Position numbers and translations under genes: made by a program. From JACRBR01 sp964371355 (lineage in GTDB: Bacteria > Chloroflexota > Dehalococcoidia > DSTF01 > JACRBR01): 64,000 nt of DNA. Positions 56,298 through 63,451 of the stretch are shown here, in pieces. The notes beneath the pieces were generated by a model that saw nothing but the letters and a program-made list of their open reading frames with translations, was not told the DNA's origin and did no database searches. The first letter of the stretch is position 1. Each line of letters starts with the position of its first letter. The stretch lies in NCBI GenBank assembly GCA_964371355.1, contig CAYJMG010000001.1, positions 248,001-312,000 of the forward strand. The letters run 5' to 3'.

Positions 56298-57222
56298 ACC
56301 GTTCCTCGTCGCTTATGTGCCGGGTGTTCGCACGGAAGGCGAATTCCTGCACGTATTGATTGAGGTACCCCGCGTCAACGTGGTGGTACGTCCCCACCAG
56401 ACCACGCTTCAACACGGCCCAGAACGATTCGATGCCCTGCGTGTGAACCTCGCCGCGTACGTATTCCGACTTGTGGCGGATCACGTCATGCGGGAGCATC
56501 TTGTCCAGCCCGTAGTAGTAGTTGTGTTCGTCGGTCATGAGACGTGCGGCCTCGCGGTCGATGTTGTGGAAGATCGTCCGCTGAACCTTGTCCTGGGTGA
56601 GCTTCCCTATCGCCATCGCCCGGATGCGGCCATCGCGTTCCTTTATGCCGAACACCGGGGCCTTCTTGGCCCACGCTGCTGTTATGCGCTCACTCATGGT
56701 CTGGTGGCGCTGTATCTTCTGTGTCCGGTGGCCGCGCGGCTTCCCGCCGATGTACGTCTCGTCAGCCTCAATCGTGCCCTTGAGCTTGGTGGGGTTCTTG
56801 TCCGTCATGGCCCACCTAATCCGGTGGCACATGAACCAGGCCGACTCGTAGGTGACGCCGAATTCGCGCTGTATCTGCAACGCGCTAACGGCCTTCTTGG
56901 AGACGCACATGCGCTGAGCGACTATGAGCCACGTCCGCAGCGGGATCTTGGAGTCCTCGAAGATCGTGCCCTTGGTCACCGAGAACTGACGGCCACACGC
57001 CTTGCACTTGTAGAGCGAGCGAGCCGGTACGTGACGGCCGTTCTTGCGAACGCTGGCCTTCACCTCGAACGCGGTGACTTCGGAGCCGCCACAGTCATCG
57101 AACGCGCAGACAACACCGTTTGGCCATCGCTTCTCAGCGAGGTAGGCGCGGGCGTCAGCCTCGTTGCGGAGGCGGTCGCTGAGTAGTGGAGTGTGGCCCT
57201 TGCGGCGCGGTTCGCTGTTCAT
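56218..57222 (-). CDS. IS1595-family (ISXO2-like) DDE transposase
   Basis: 334 residues. N-terminal zinc-ribbon (VCAFDDCGGSEVT and LYKCKACGRQFSVTKGTIFEDSKIPLRTW, two Cys pairs) is followed by a helical region with FGVTYESAWFMCHRIRWAM. The DDE domain has first Asp in GTIEADETYIGGKPRGHR, second Asp in LMTDEHNYYYGL and the third position in HTQGIESFWAVLKRGLVGTYHHV (the ISXO2 N/E/K-type ending). Start ATG 57222 lies 67 bp inside the right end. It appears intact. Confidence 0.94.
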   Translation of the reverse strand: MNSEPRRKGHTPLLSDRLRNEADARAYLAEKRWPNGVVCAFDDCGGSEVTAFEVKASVRKNGRHVPARSLYKCKACGRQFSVTKGTIFEDSKIPLRTWLIVAQRMCVSKKAVSALQIQREFGVTYESAWFMCHRIRWAMTDKNPTKLKGTIEADETYIGGKPRGHRTQKIQRHQTMSERITAAWAKKAPVFGIKERDGRIRAMAIGKLTQDKVQRTIFHNIDREAARLMTDEHNYYYGLDKMLPHDVIRHKSEYVRGEVHTQGIESFWAVLKRGLVGTYHHVDAGYLNQYVQEFAFRANTRHISDEERFNFLLSNVEGRVDWYLGKQASEPEPS

Positions 57223-57289
57223 GTGATCCCCTGACTGCTACCTTCACAGTATGGGGCTTTCGGGCTGTTGTGTCAAGCCGATATTTCCC

Positions 57290-57312
57290 GCTTCAGCTCC
57301 GCCGCGGCGTAG
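57290..57312. repeat. Right target duplication and right half of the split REP-A
   Basis: GCTTCAGC (57290-57297) then TCCGCCGCGGCGTAG. Joining it to 54473-54491 recreates an intact REP-A palindrome at the 3' end of RAYT 2. Confidence 0.85.
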
Positions 57313-57787
57313 TCGCCACAAGAGAGCCCCCAACGAAAGGCCACCCCTCAACGCTCCGCGCAAGACCGGCCCTTACCGGATTCCCCACGATGTACTCCGC
57401 AATCGCTTGCGCATCCTCCGCCTTACGCAACGCGTGGTCGAAGAAACTCGGCTGCCACAACTGCGCCCCCGTGGCCCGCTTGTGCTCAAAGCCGAGCCGC
57501 TGCTTGAAGCGCTGCACGAACCGGATCAGGTCGGACGAATCGCCAATCCCGTTCACAAGCATGTGCACATGATCCGGCATCACGACGTATGCCATCACGT
57601 CGAACGATGTAGCCTCGGCGACCCGTGCCAGCTCCGCGATAGCACGCGTCGCGAGATCACCGCGCAGCAGTGGCAGACGATCGCGCGTGACAGTCACGAC
57701 GTGGTACGCGAACGCGCCCACGTACGTGAACTCACGAAGCCGCGGACGGTTGATGTACCGGTCTTGAAATCGAATCGACTCTTGCAT
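57293..57787 (-). CDS. REP-associated tyrosine transposase, second copy
   Basis: 164 residues (MQESIRFQDRYINRPRLREF). HUH motif in YVVMPDHVHMLVNGI, catalytic Tyr in AIAEYIVGNPVRAGLARS, typical RAYT order with FVQRFKQRLGFEHKRATGAQLWQPSFFDHAL between. It shares little sequence with the first RAYT outside the motifs. REP-A palindromes flank it on both sides (57797-57824 and the one split by the IS1595 element); its last codons and stop lie inside the latter. The stop is one base pair or so from the inserted element, so the gene itself is intact. Confidence 0.9.
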   Translation of the reverse strand: MQESIRFQDRYINRPRLREFTYVGAFAYHVVTVTRDRLPLLRGDLATRAIAELARVAEATSFDVMAYVVMPDHVHMLVNGIGDSSDLIRFVQRFKQRLGFEHKRATGAQLWQPSFFDHALRKAEDAQAIAEYIVGNPVRAGLARSVEGWPFVGGSLVATTPRRS

Positions 57788-57796
57788 TGCGGCATC

Positions 57797-57824
57797 GCGG
57801 CGGAGCTAAAGCTCCGCGGCTACT
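57797..57824. repeat. REP-A palindrome at the 5' side of RAYT 2
   Basis: Arms GCGGAGCT (57801-57808) and AGCTCCGC (57811-57818) around AA, flanked by CGCG and GGCTAC. It lies about 10 bp before the RAYT start, in inverted orientation relative to the copy on the other side. Confidence 0.85.
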
Positions 57825-57911
57825 GGGCTCCAGCGCTCCGAGCTTACACCACGCTCCGTAGGTGATCGCGCGACCCGCACATGATGCAAGACCGGTCGCT
57901 GCCTTTTCACC

Positions 57912-57940
57912 AAAGTGATCCAGCCCGCTTGGAGATCCCG
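57912..57940. repeat. REP-D element
   Basis: AAAGTGATCCAGCCCGCTT then GGAGATCCC. Third copy of the family seen at 19933 and 52763. Confidence 0.65.
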
Positions 57941-58360
57941 CCTAACCCGTCCTACCCTCGCCCCACGGCACAGCCTGCCCGCCACCAGCCAGCCCGACAG
58001 GCTGACCAGCTAGATCGAGACTGCCGAACAAACGAATCTGAACTTCACCCGCTCGAATCTGCCACTTAACAAAGAGAACCAGGCGTCGCGATGACCGCAA
58101 ACAAGATCCAGACCACCGAAAACCGAAATCTGCCGAGCAATGTCCGCGACGGCATGCCGGCGTCACACCGCTCGAAAGCCGTTTCCGCCGAGCAATCTCG
58201 CTCCGCCGTCCGGCCTGCGTGCCTATACGTCCGGCGCCAGATTGACCGCCCGGCCGAGCGTCAGCAGACAAGCGAATTCCGAAACAAACCCCACCACACG
58301 CACGGAAGCGACGGCACACCGATCTGCCGAGCCATGTCCCACCCGAGCCCGGCTCGGCGC
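57941..58360. pseudogene. Intergenic stretch with a duplicated 3' remnant of the LLM gene
   Basis: 420 bp with no intact gene. At 58223-58267 (minus strand) the bases encode LLTLGRAVNLAPDV and stop, nearly identical to the end of the adjacent LLM gene (LETLGRAVNLARDV and stop, 58361-58405). The word CTGCCGAGCAATG also recurs at 58134, 58188 (changed) and 58325. So the 3' end and downstream sequence of this gene were duplicated and then decayed. Confidence 0.65.
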
Positions 58361-59398
58361 CTACACGTCCCGCGCGAGGTTGACCGCCCGCCCCAGCGTC
58401 TCCAGCCGCTCCTGCGGCGTCCGGCCCTCCGGCTCCACCCGCAGCGTCGTCACCCCCGCCGCCTTGTACGCCTGCATCCGCTCGCGCACCATCGCGTCCG
58501 TACCCAGCAGGTTCGTCTTGATCACCATCTCGTCCGGCACCATCGAAGCCGCCGTCTGCCGGTCGCCCTCGATCCACTTGAGCTGGATCGCGCGCGCCTC
58601 CTCCTCGTACCCCGCGCGCTGGAACGCTGCGTTGTAGAAGTTGTGCTCCTTCGACCCCATCGCGCCCAGCGTGAACGCCAGCCCCGGCTTGCGCCGCGGC
58701 AGCATCTTCTCCACGTCGTCGCCGAACGCCACCACGCCGCCCGCCTGCAGGTCCAGATCGGCCAGCGAGCGCCCCGCCTTCTGCGCGCCCTTCCGGATGT
58801 GCTGGAAGAACACCTCCTCCGCCTGCTCCGGGATGAACGACGTCCCCAGCCACCCGTCCGCGACCTCGCCCGTGAGCGCGAGCGACACGGGCGACAGCGT
58901 CGCCAGGTACACCGGGATGTTCGGGCTCGGCGGCGCGCCCGAACGCAGCGCCTTCCCCTCGCCGCCAGGCAGCGGCAGGTGGAAGACCTCGCCGTCGTAC
59001 TGCAGCTTGTCCCCGCGCGAGACGATACGCACGATCTCGATCACCTCGCGGATCCGCTGGATGGGCTTCCTGTACGGCACGCCGTGCCATCCCTCGACCA
59101 CCTGCGGCCCGCTCGCCCCCAGCCCCATGATGAAGCGCCCGCCCGACAGCGACTGCAGCGTCATCGCCGTCATCGCCGTGTTCGCCGGCGTGCGCCCGAC
59201 GGCCTGCATGATCCCCGCGCCCAGTTTGATCGTCGAGGTCTTCGCCGCCATATACGCCAGCGGCGTCACCGCGTCGTGCCCCCACGACTCCGCCGTCCAC
59301 ACGTACTCCGCGCCGAGCTTCTCGGCCTCCTGTACGTACGTGGACACGTCGTCCCAGTTGTCGTTTCCCGTCATCCCGAGTCCGATGGCGACGCGCAT
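58361..59398 (-). CDS. F420-type luciferase-like (LLM) oxidoreductase
   Basis: 345 residues from ATG 59398 (MRVAIGLGMTGNDNWDDV). Luciferase-like barrel with EAEKLGAEYVWTAESWGHDA, STIKLGAGIMQAVGRTPANTAMTAMTLQSLSGGRFIMGLGASGPQVVEGWHG, and PIYLATLSP-like IPVYLATLSPVSLALTGEVADGW. The GASGPQVVEGWHG loop is typical of F420-dependent LLM enzymes such as methylene-tetrahydromethanopterin-reductase-like proteins. Substrate unknown. Divergent from the patatin-like gene. Confidence 0.9.
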   Translation of the reverse strand: MRVAIGLGMTGNDNWDDVSTYVQEAEKLGAEYVWTAESWGHDAVTPLAYMAAKTSTIKLGAGIMQAVGRTPANTAMTAMTLQSLSGGRFIMGLGASGPQVVEGWHGVPYRKPIQRIREVIEIVRIVSRGDKLQYDGEVFHLPLPGGEGKALRSGAPPSPNIPVYLATLSPVSLALTGEVADGWLGTSFIPEQAEEVFFQHIRKGAQKAGRSLADLDLQAGGVVAFGDDVEKMLPRRKPGLAFTLGAMGSKEHNFYNAAFQRAGYEEEARAIQLKWIEGDRQTAASMVPDEMVIKTNLLGTDAMVRERMQAYKAAGVTTLRVEPEGRTPQERLETLGRAVNLARDV

Positions 59399-59503
59399 GG
59401 TGTGGGCTCCTCGTCGTTGGTCTTTGGTCGTTGGCTGCTGGGGCGTCATGATACTGCCGGGCGGTGCTATGATCCGCCCCAACTGAACGCGGGAGGGAGC
59501 TGC

Positions 59504-60397
59504 ATGACGACACGAGCGCTGGTGCTGGGTGGAGGCGGGCCGGTCGGCGTGGCCTGGGAGTTCGGCCTCATCGCCGGCCTGGAGCAGGAGGGCCTGCGCC
59601 TCGCCGACGCCGGCCTCATCATCGGCACCTCGGCCGGGTCCATCGTCGGCGCGTCGCTGGCATCCGGGCGGCCGACGGCCGAGCTGCTGGCCACACAGCA
59701 CGAGATCGCCGACGCGCCTCCTCCGCGTGGCACGAGCGACGGTGCGTTCGATCTCGCGCCGCTCATGCAGCAGTTCCTCAAGCTGTACACGTCGGACGCG
59801 CCGCCGCAGCAGCTTCGGGCCGAGATCGGCGCGTTCGCGCTGGACGCGAAGGTGGCGATGACGGAGGAGGAGTGGCTGGCGACATTCACGCGGGGCGGGA
59901 CATTCGCCCAGGACCAGTGGCCGGACCGTCCGTACATGTGCACGGCCGTCGACGCGCAGTCGGGCGAGTTCGTGACCTGGGACCGCGCGAGCGGCGTCCC
60001 GATGTCGCGCGCCATCGCATCAAGCTGCTGCGTGCCCGGGATCTTCCCGCCGATCACCATCAACGGCCGCCGCTACATCGACGGTGGCATGAAGTCGGCC
60101 ACCAACGCCGACCTGGCCGCCGGATACGACCGCGTCGTCGTCGTCAGCGTGACCGCGGGCATGGAGCGCATGTCCGCATTCCCCGCGCTGGCCGAGCGCG
60201 CGAAGAAGCGCATGGACGAGGAGCTGGCCGCGATCACGTCGCGCGGCGGCAAGGTCGAGCTCCTCGCGCCCGACGACGAGTCGCGCGCGGCGATGGGGAC
60301 GAACCTCATGGACTTCAAGCGCCGCGGCGAGATCGCCGACGCCGGCGTCCGCCAGGGCCGCCTCGAAGCAGCCCGCCTCCGCGGGTTTTGGGGGTAG
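59504..60397 (+). CDS. Patatin-like phospholipase-family protein
   Basis: 297 residues, GGGAGGGAG ribosome site. Oxyanion loop LVLGGGGPVGVAWEFG, nucleophile elbow IIGTSAGSIVGA (Gly-x-Ser-x-Gly) and the catalytic Asp in YIDGGMKSATNADLA give the Ser-Asp dyad of bacterial patatins, which act on lipids. No signal peptide. The divergent LLM gene starts about 105 bp away, and the YdeI-family gene follows by 16 bp on the same strand. Confidence 0.92.
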   Translation: MTTRALVLGGGGPVGVAWEFGLIAGLEQEGLRLADAGLIIGTSAGSIVGASLASGRPTAELLATQHEIADAPPPRGTSDGAFDLAPLMQQFLKLYTSDAPPQQLRAEIGAFALDAKVAMTEEEWLATFTRGGTFAQDQWPDRPYMCTAVDAQSGEFVTWDRASGVPMSRAIASSCCVPGIFPPITINGRRYIDGGMKSATNADLAAGYDRVVVVSVTAGMERMSAFPALAERAKKRMDEELAAITSRGGKVELLAPDDESRAAMGTNLMDFKRRGEIADAGVRQGRLEAARLRGFWG

Positions 60398-60413
60398 CGA
60401 CGGCGGGGAAGCC

Positions 60414-61016
60414 ATGGACGTTCGTTACTTCAAGACACGGGCGGACTTTCGGAGGTGGCTGGAGCGCAACCATGCGAAGGCCAGCGAGCTGGAGGTCGGT
60501 ATGTACAAGAAGGGAACCGGGATCCCTTCGATCAGTTATCGAGAGGCGCTCGATGAGGCGTTGTGCTTCGGCTGGATCGACGGTGTGCGACGGACGGTGG
60601 ACGGCGAGCGATACGCGCAGCGGTTTACGCCGCGGCGCAAAGGCAGCGCCTGGAGCCTCGTGAACATTGACCGAGCGACGCAGCTCAAGGAGCGCGGATT
60701 GATGCATGCGGCCGGGCTCATAGCGTTCGAGGTGCGCGACCTCCAGCGCGCGCGCAAGCACTCGGAAGAGCGCGGCAGCCTGCCGTTCGACGCGGAGGCG
60801 CAGCGGCAGTTCAAAGCGAACAGGAAAGCGTGGGCATTCTTCGAGGCGCAGCCACCGGGTTACCGGAAGATCGCGACGTGGTGGGTTATGAGCGCGAAGA
60901 AGTCGGACACGAGAGTGCGCCGCCTTGAGGCACTCATCCGGGATTCCCGGGCGGGCCTTCGGCTGCCGGATTTCAGGCGGCAGAAGGACGGATGGTCGAA
61001 GGAAGGCCAGCGCTGA
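60414..61016 (+). CDS. YdeI/OmpD-associated family protein
   Basis: 200 residues. The N-terminal half (FKTRADFRRWLERNHAKASELEVGMYKKGTG, ISYREALDEALCFGWIDGVRR, RFTPRRKGSAWSLVN) is the YdeI-like domain, found in proteins annotated as bacteriocin-protection or OmpD-associated. The C-terminal half (NRKAWAFFEAQPPGYRKIATWWVMSAKK) completes the family pattern. Biochemical role unknown. Probably cotranscribed with the patatin-like gene. Confidence 0.88.
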   Translation: MDVRYFKTRADFRRWLERNHAKASELEVGMYKKGTGIPSISYREALDEALCFGWIDGVRRTVDGERYAQRFTPRRKGSAWSLVNIDRATQLKERGLMHAAGLIAFEVRDLQRARKHSEERGSLPFDAEAQRQFKANRKAWAFFEAQPPGYRKIATWWVMSAKKSDTRVRRLEALIRDSRAGLRLPDFRRQKDGWSKEGQR

Positions 61017-61155
61017 TCCGGTGAACGGGTGCAGACTGGCTGCGAGGCAGATCGCCCTCGTCATCACCCGATCTGCGAAGAAAAGAGAACAGCAGGAAGA
61101 GCAAGATCAAGATCGCCAGCGGGATCCAAACGATCTTCCTCTTGAGGAACCTCAT
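60973..61155 (-). CDS. Possible single-helix membrane peptide
   Basis: 60 codons (MRFLKRKIVWIPLAILILL then FLLFSFLRRSGDDEG). A basic start and one strong hydrophobic helix look like a real small membrane protein. It begins 9 bp after the stop of the beta-lactamase-like gene on the same strand. Its last 15 codons overlap the convergent YdeI gene, so its end may be artefactual. No family recognised. Confidence 0.4.
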   Translation of the reverse strand: MRFLKRKIVWIPLAILILLFLLFSFLRRSGDDEGDLPRSQSAPVHRISAGLPSTIRPSAA

Positions 61156-61164
61156 CGAACGCTC

Positions 61165-62370
61165 TCACTCCGCCACGCAACTGCACGCCAGCGAGGCGAT
61201 GGCGACGCCGCGGCGGCCCGCCAGCATCGCCTCCACGAAGCCGTTCGTGCAGTACCCGACGCTGATACCCGTCTCCGGATCGCCGAACGCGATCTGTCCC
61301 CCCGCCCCACCGTGCCCGAACGCGCGCGGCGACGACGTGCGGCCGAAGCCGCGGTATACGGCGTTCCCGTCACCCCCCGCGACCACCACCGCAAGCGCCC
61401 GGTTCGTGTTGCAGTTCAGTCCCGGGAACACGAGGTTCAGCATCTCCTCGATGTGGTGCGGCTTCGACCGTACCTTCGTGCCGAACTCGATCGTCTCCGC
61501 CTTCATGACGCGCGTGCCGTCGGCCGTCACCCCGCCGTTGATCAGCGGCTGGTAGAACATCGCCATCGTCGCCGCGGACGCCACCGCCCCACCGCCCGGG
61601 ACGCCGGCCGCGCGCACGTCGGGCTTGTTGAAGTTCAGGATCATCTCGGGCGTCACCTCGCCCCAGCCGCCCGGCGGCGGCACGTGCTCGCCGATGTACA
61701 CGATGTCGGCGACGCGGTGCTGCTGCTCCGGCGGGCACCCCAGGTACAGCTCGTCGAGACCCATCGGCCCCGTGACCCGCTCCTGGATGAAGCGCTTCCA
61801 CGGCAGTCCGCCCCGCCGCTCGATGATCTCGGACAGCACCCAGTGCGCGGACGTCGCGTGGTACTCGTACTTGCTGTCGACGGGCCAGTTCAGCCGCCAC
61901 TCGCTGAACGCCTGCAGGAGCGCCTTGCGGTCGGTCCACTTCGACTGCGCGAACGGCGCGAGCGGAAACCCGCCCGCGTGCAGCATCAGCGTCTCGACGT
62001 CGATGACGTCTTTTCCGTTCGTGCCGAACTCGGCAATGATGTCGGCCACCTTCTCGTCGAGCCGCAGCACGCCGTCCTCGAACAGCAGCCATACCGCCGC
62101 GGCGACGACAGCCTTCGTCGACGAGAAGAAGTGGTACATCGTGTCGTCGGTCGCGGGCTTGTCCGCCCGACCTTGCGTCGGCCCGCCCTGCACCGCGCTC
62201 CCGTATGTGCGCATGCCGGCCAGCCGCCCGTGCCGTGCCACCGCCACCTGGCACGACGGCAGCACCCCCTGGTCGACGTCGCGCTTCGCTCGCGCGAACA
62301 CCGCCTCCAGCTTCTCCGGATCTATGCCGAGGTCCTCGGGCTTCGCGGCTACCGTCGTGGGGCTGACCAT
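61165..62370 (-). CDS. Class C beta-lactamase-like serine hydrolase
   Basis: 401 residues from ATG 62370 with GGAGGTG upstream. Ser-x-x-Lys in HFFSSTKAVVAAAVWLLFEDG, the Tyr motif in YEYHATSAHWVLSEII, and the third motif GHGGAGGQIAFGDPETG (HGG in place of KTG) mark an esterase/beta-lactamase of the AmpC-like serine hydrolase family (estB/LACTB-type). No signal peptide, so a cytosolic esterase or peptidase is more likely than antibiotic resistance. The frame stays open 17 codons upstream without a better start. Confidence 0.9.
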   Translation of the reverse strand: MVSPTTVAAKPEDLGIDPEKLEAVFARAKRDVDQGVLPSCQVAVARHGRLAGMRTYGSAVQGGPTQGRADKPATDDTMYHFFSSTKAVVAAAVWLLFEDGVLRLDEKVADIIAEFGTNGKDVIDVETLMLHAGGFPLAPFAQSKWTDRKALLQAFSEWRLNWPVDSKYEYHATSAHWVLSEIIERRGGLPWKRFIQERVTGPMGLDELYLGCPPEQQHRVADIVYIGEHVPPPGGWGEVTPEMILNFNKPDVRAAGVPGGGAVASAATMAMFYQPLINGGVTADGTRVMKAETIEFGTKVRSKPHHIEEMLNLVFPGLNCNTNRALAVVVAGGDGNAVYRGFGRTSSPRAFGHGGAGGQIAFGDPETGISVGYCTNGFVEAMLAGRRGVAIASLACSCVAE

Positions 62371-62455
62371 GGTGCACCTCCGTGGTGGGTGTAAGGATGG
62401 CACCGGGCGGCATACAGGCAAGACCGGCGCTGAGCCTCGCAGCTAGACTGGTTCA

Positions 62456-63328
62456 ATGAGTACACCGACCTCCGCCGAAGCACCGACCCTTGGGCTCTTC
62501 GCCATCAACTCGCACGCGTGCGCCGACCCACGGGTGGCGGCGCGTATTGCGGCCGCGGCCGAGCGGCTGGGGTACGAGTCGCTGTGGGCGGGCGACCACG
62601 TGGTGGTGCCGCGCCCGCGCGTCGCGCCATCACCGATGGAGCCGGACGAGCCGCTGTTGGACCCGGTGGTGGCGCTGACGCACGTGGCGGCAGCGACCAC
62701 GCGCATCCGGCTCGGGACCGGGATCATCATCCTGCCGCAGCGGAATCCGCTGGTGCTTGCCAAGCAGCTCGCGAGCCTAGACGTAGTGAGCGGGGGGCGG
62801 CTGATGTTCGGCATCGCCGTCGGGTACCTGGAGCCGGAGTTGCGCGCGCTGGGCGTGCCGGTGCGGGAGCGCGCGCAGGTGGCCGAGGAGTATCTCGCGG
62901 CGATGCGCTCGCTCTGGTACGAGGACGAACCCTCGTTCGACGGCCGCTACGTGCGCTTTTCGGAAGTGGACGCGTATCCACGGCCCGTGCAGCGGCCGCT
63001 GCCGGTGATCATGGGCGGCAATAGCGCGGCGGCACATCAGCGGGCCGTGCGCATCGCCGACGGATGGTACGGGTGGTGGCTCGATCCGGAGTCCGCAGCA
63101 ACGCAGATCGCTTCGCTGCGGGCGGAAGAGGCACGGGCGGGGCGGGCGCACCCGCTCGAAGTCTCGGTGACGCCGGGCGTGCGGCTGGACGCCGAGATCG
63201 TACGGGCATACGGCGGGCTGGGCGTGCACCGGCTGATCGTCGTGCCGAGACCCAACCTCGCGGGCGACGATCTCGAGCGGTTCGTTGAAGCGAACGCCCC
63301 GGCGCGGCTCGGCGCGACGGCCGTCTGA
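62456..63328 (+). CDS. F420-type luciferase-like (LLM) oxidoreductase
   Basis: 290 residues (MSTPTSAEAPTLGLFAINSH). Motifs AAERLGYESLWAGDHVVVP, IRLGTGIIILPQRNPLVLAKQLASLDVVSGGRLMFGIAVGYLEPELRALG and FDGRYVRFSEVDAYPRPVQRPLPVIMGGNS are characteristic of the TIGR03619/TIGR03854-type F420-dependent LLM subgroup. Third LLM oxidoreductase in the window. Divergent from the beta-lactamase-like gene. Substrate unknown. Confidence 0.9.
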   Translation: MSTPTSAEAPTLGLFAINSHACADPRVAARIAAAAERLGYESLWAGDHVVVPRPRVAPSPMEPDEPLLDPVVALTHVAAATTRIRLGTGIIILPQRNPLVLAKQLASLDVVSGGRLMFGIAVGYLEPELRALGVPVRERAQVAEEYLAAMRSLWYEDEPSFDGRYVRFSEVDAYPRPVQRPLPVIMGGNSAAAHQRAVRIADGWYGWWLDPESAATQIASLRAEEARAGRAHPLEVSVTPGVRLDAEIVRAYGGLGVHRLIVVPRPNLAGDDLERFVEANAPARLGATAV

Positions 63329-63451
63329 CCAGAACAGCCGTCGAAGGTGCCCTGGATCAGGCGGGAGAAGTCTCGGCGGAGCGTGTGGCGCGCCGCTGGG
63401 GACGACGATGTGACCGGGTTGTGGTGGTTGCATCATGTCGGTCTCTGGTAC

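Larger units (their letters stand above)
54492..57289. mobile_element. IS1595-family element (2798 bp) with toxin-antitoxin cargo
   Basis: Terminal inverted repeats start GGGAAATATC at both ends and agree at about 22 of 26 positions (shared TTGACACA core, then AGC). The element is bounded by the 8-bp duplication GCTTCAGC, the length usual for IS1595. It carries, all on the minus strand, the transposase (56218-57222) and a HigB-like toxin, XRE antitoxin and DUF3467 gene (54570-55819). Between them lie a structured region and a small plus-strand frame. Parts of the interior are visibly less GC-rich than the chromosome. Confidence 0.92.

Noticed and set aside
52851..57289. Prophage covering the capsid genes and the IS element
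   Set aside because: No integrase, portal, terminase, tail or lysis genes; the IS1595 element has its own defined ends and target duplication.
58091..59503. Plus-strand extension of the patatin gene
   Set aside because: Antisense to an F420-type oxidoreductase, Arg/His/Leu-rich, while ATG 59504 has a strong ribosome site.
61165..62370. Antibiotic-resistance beta-lactamase
   Set aside because: No signal peptide and an HGG third motif; family members are mostly esterases or peptidases.
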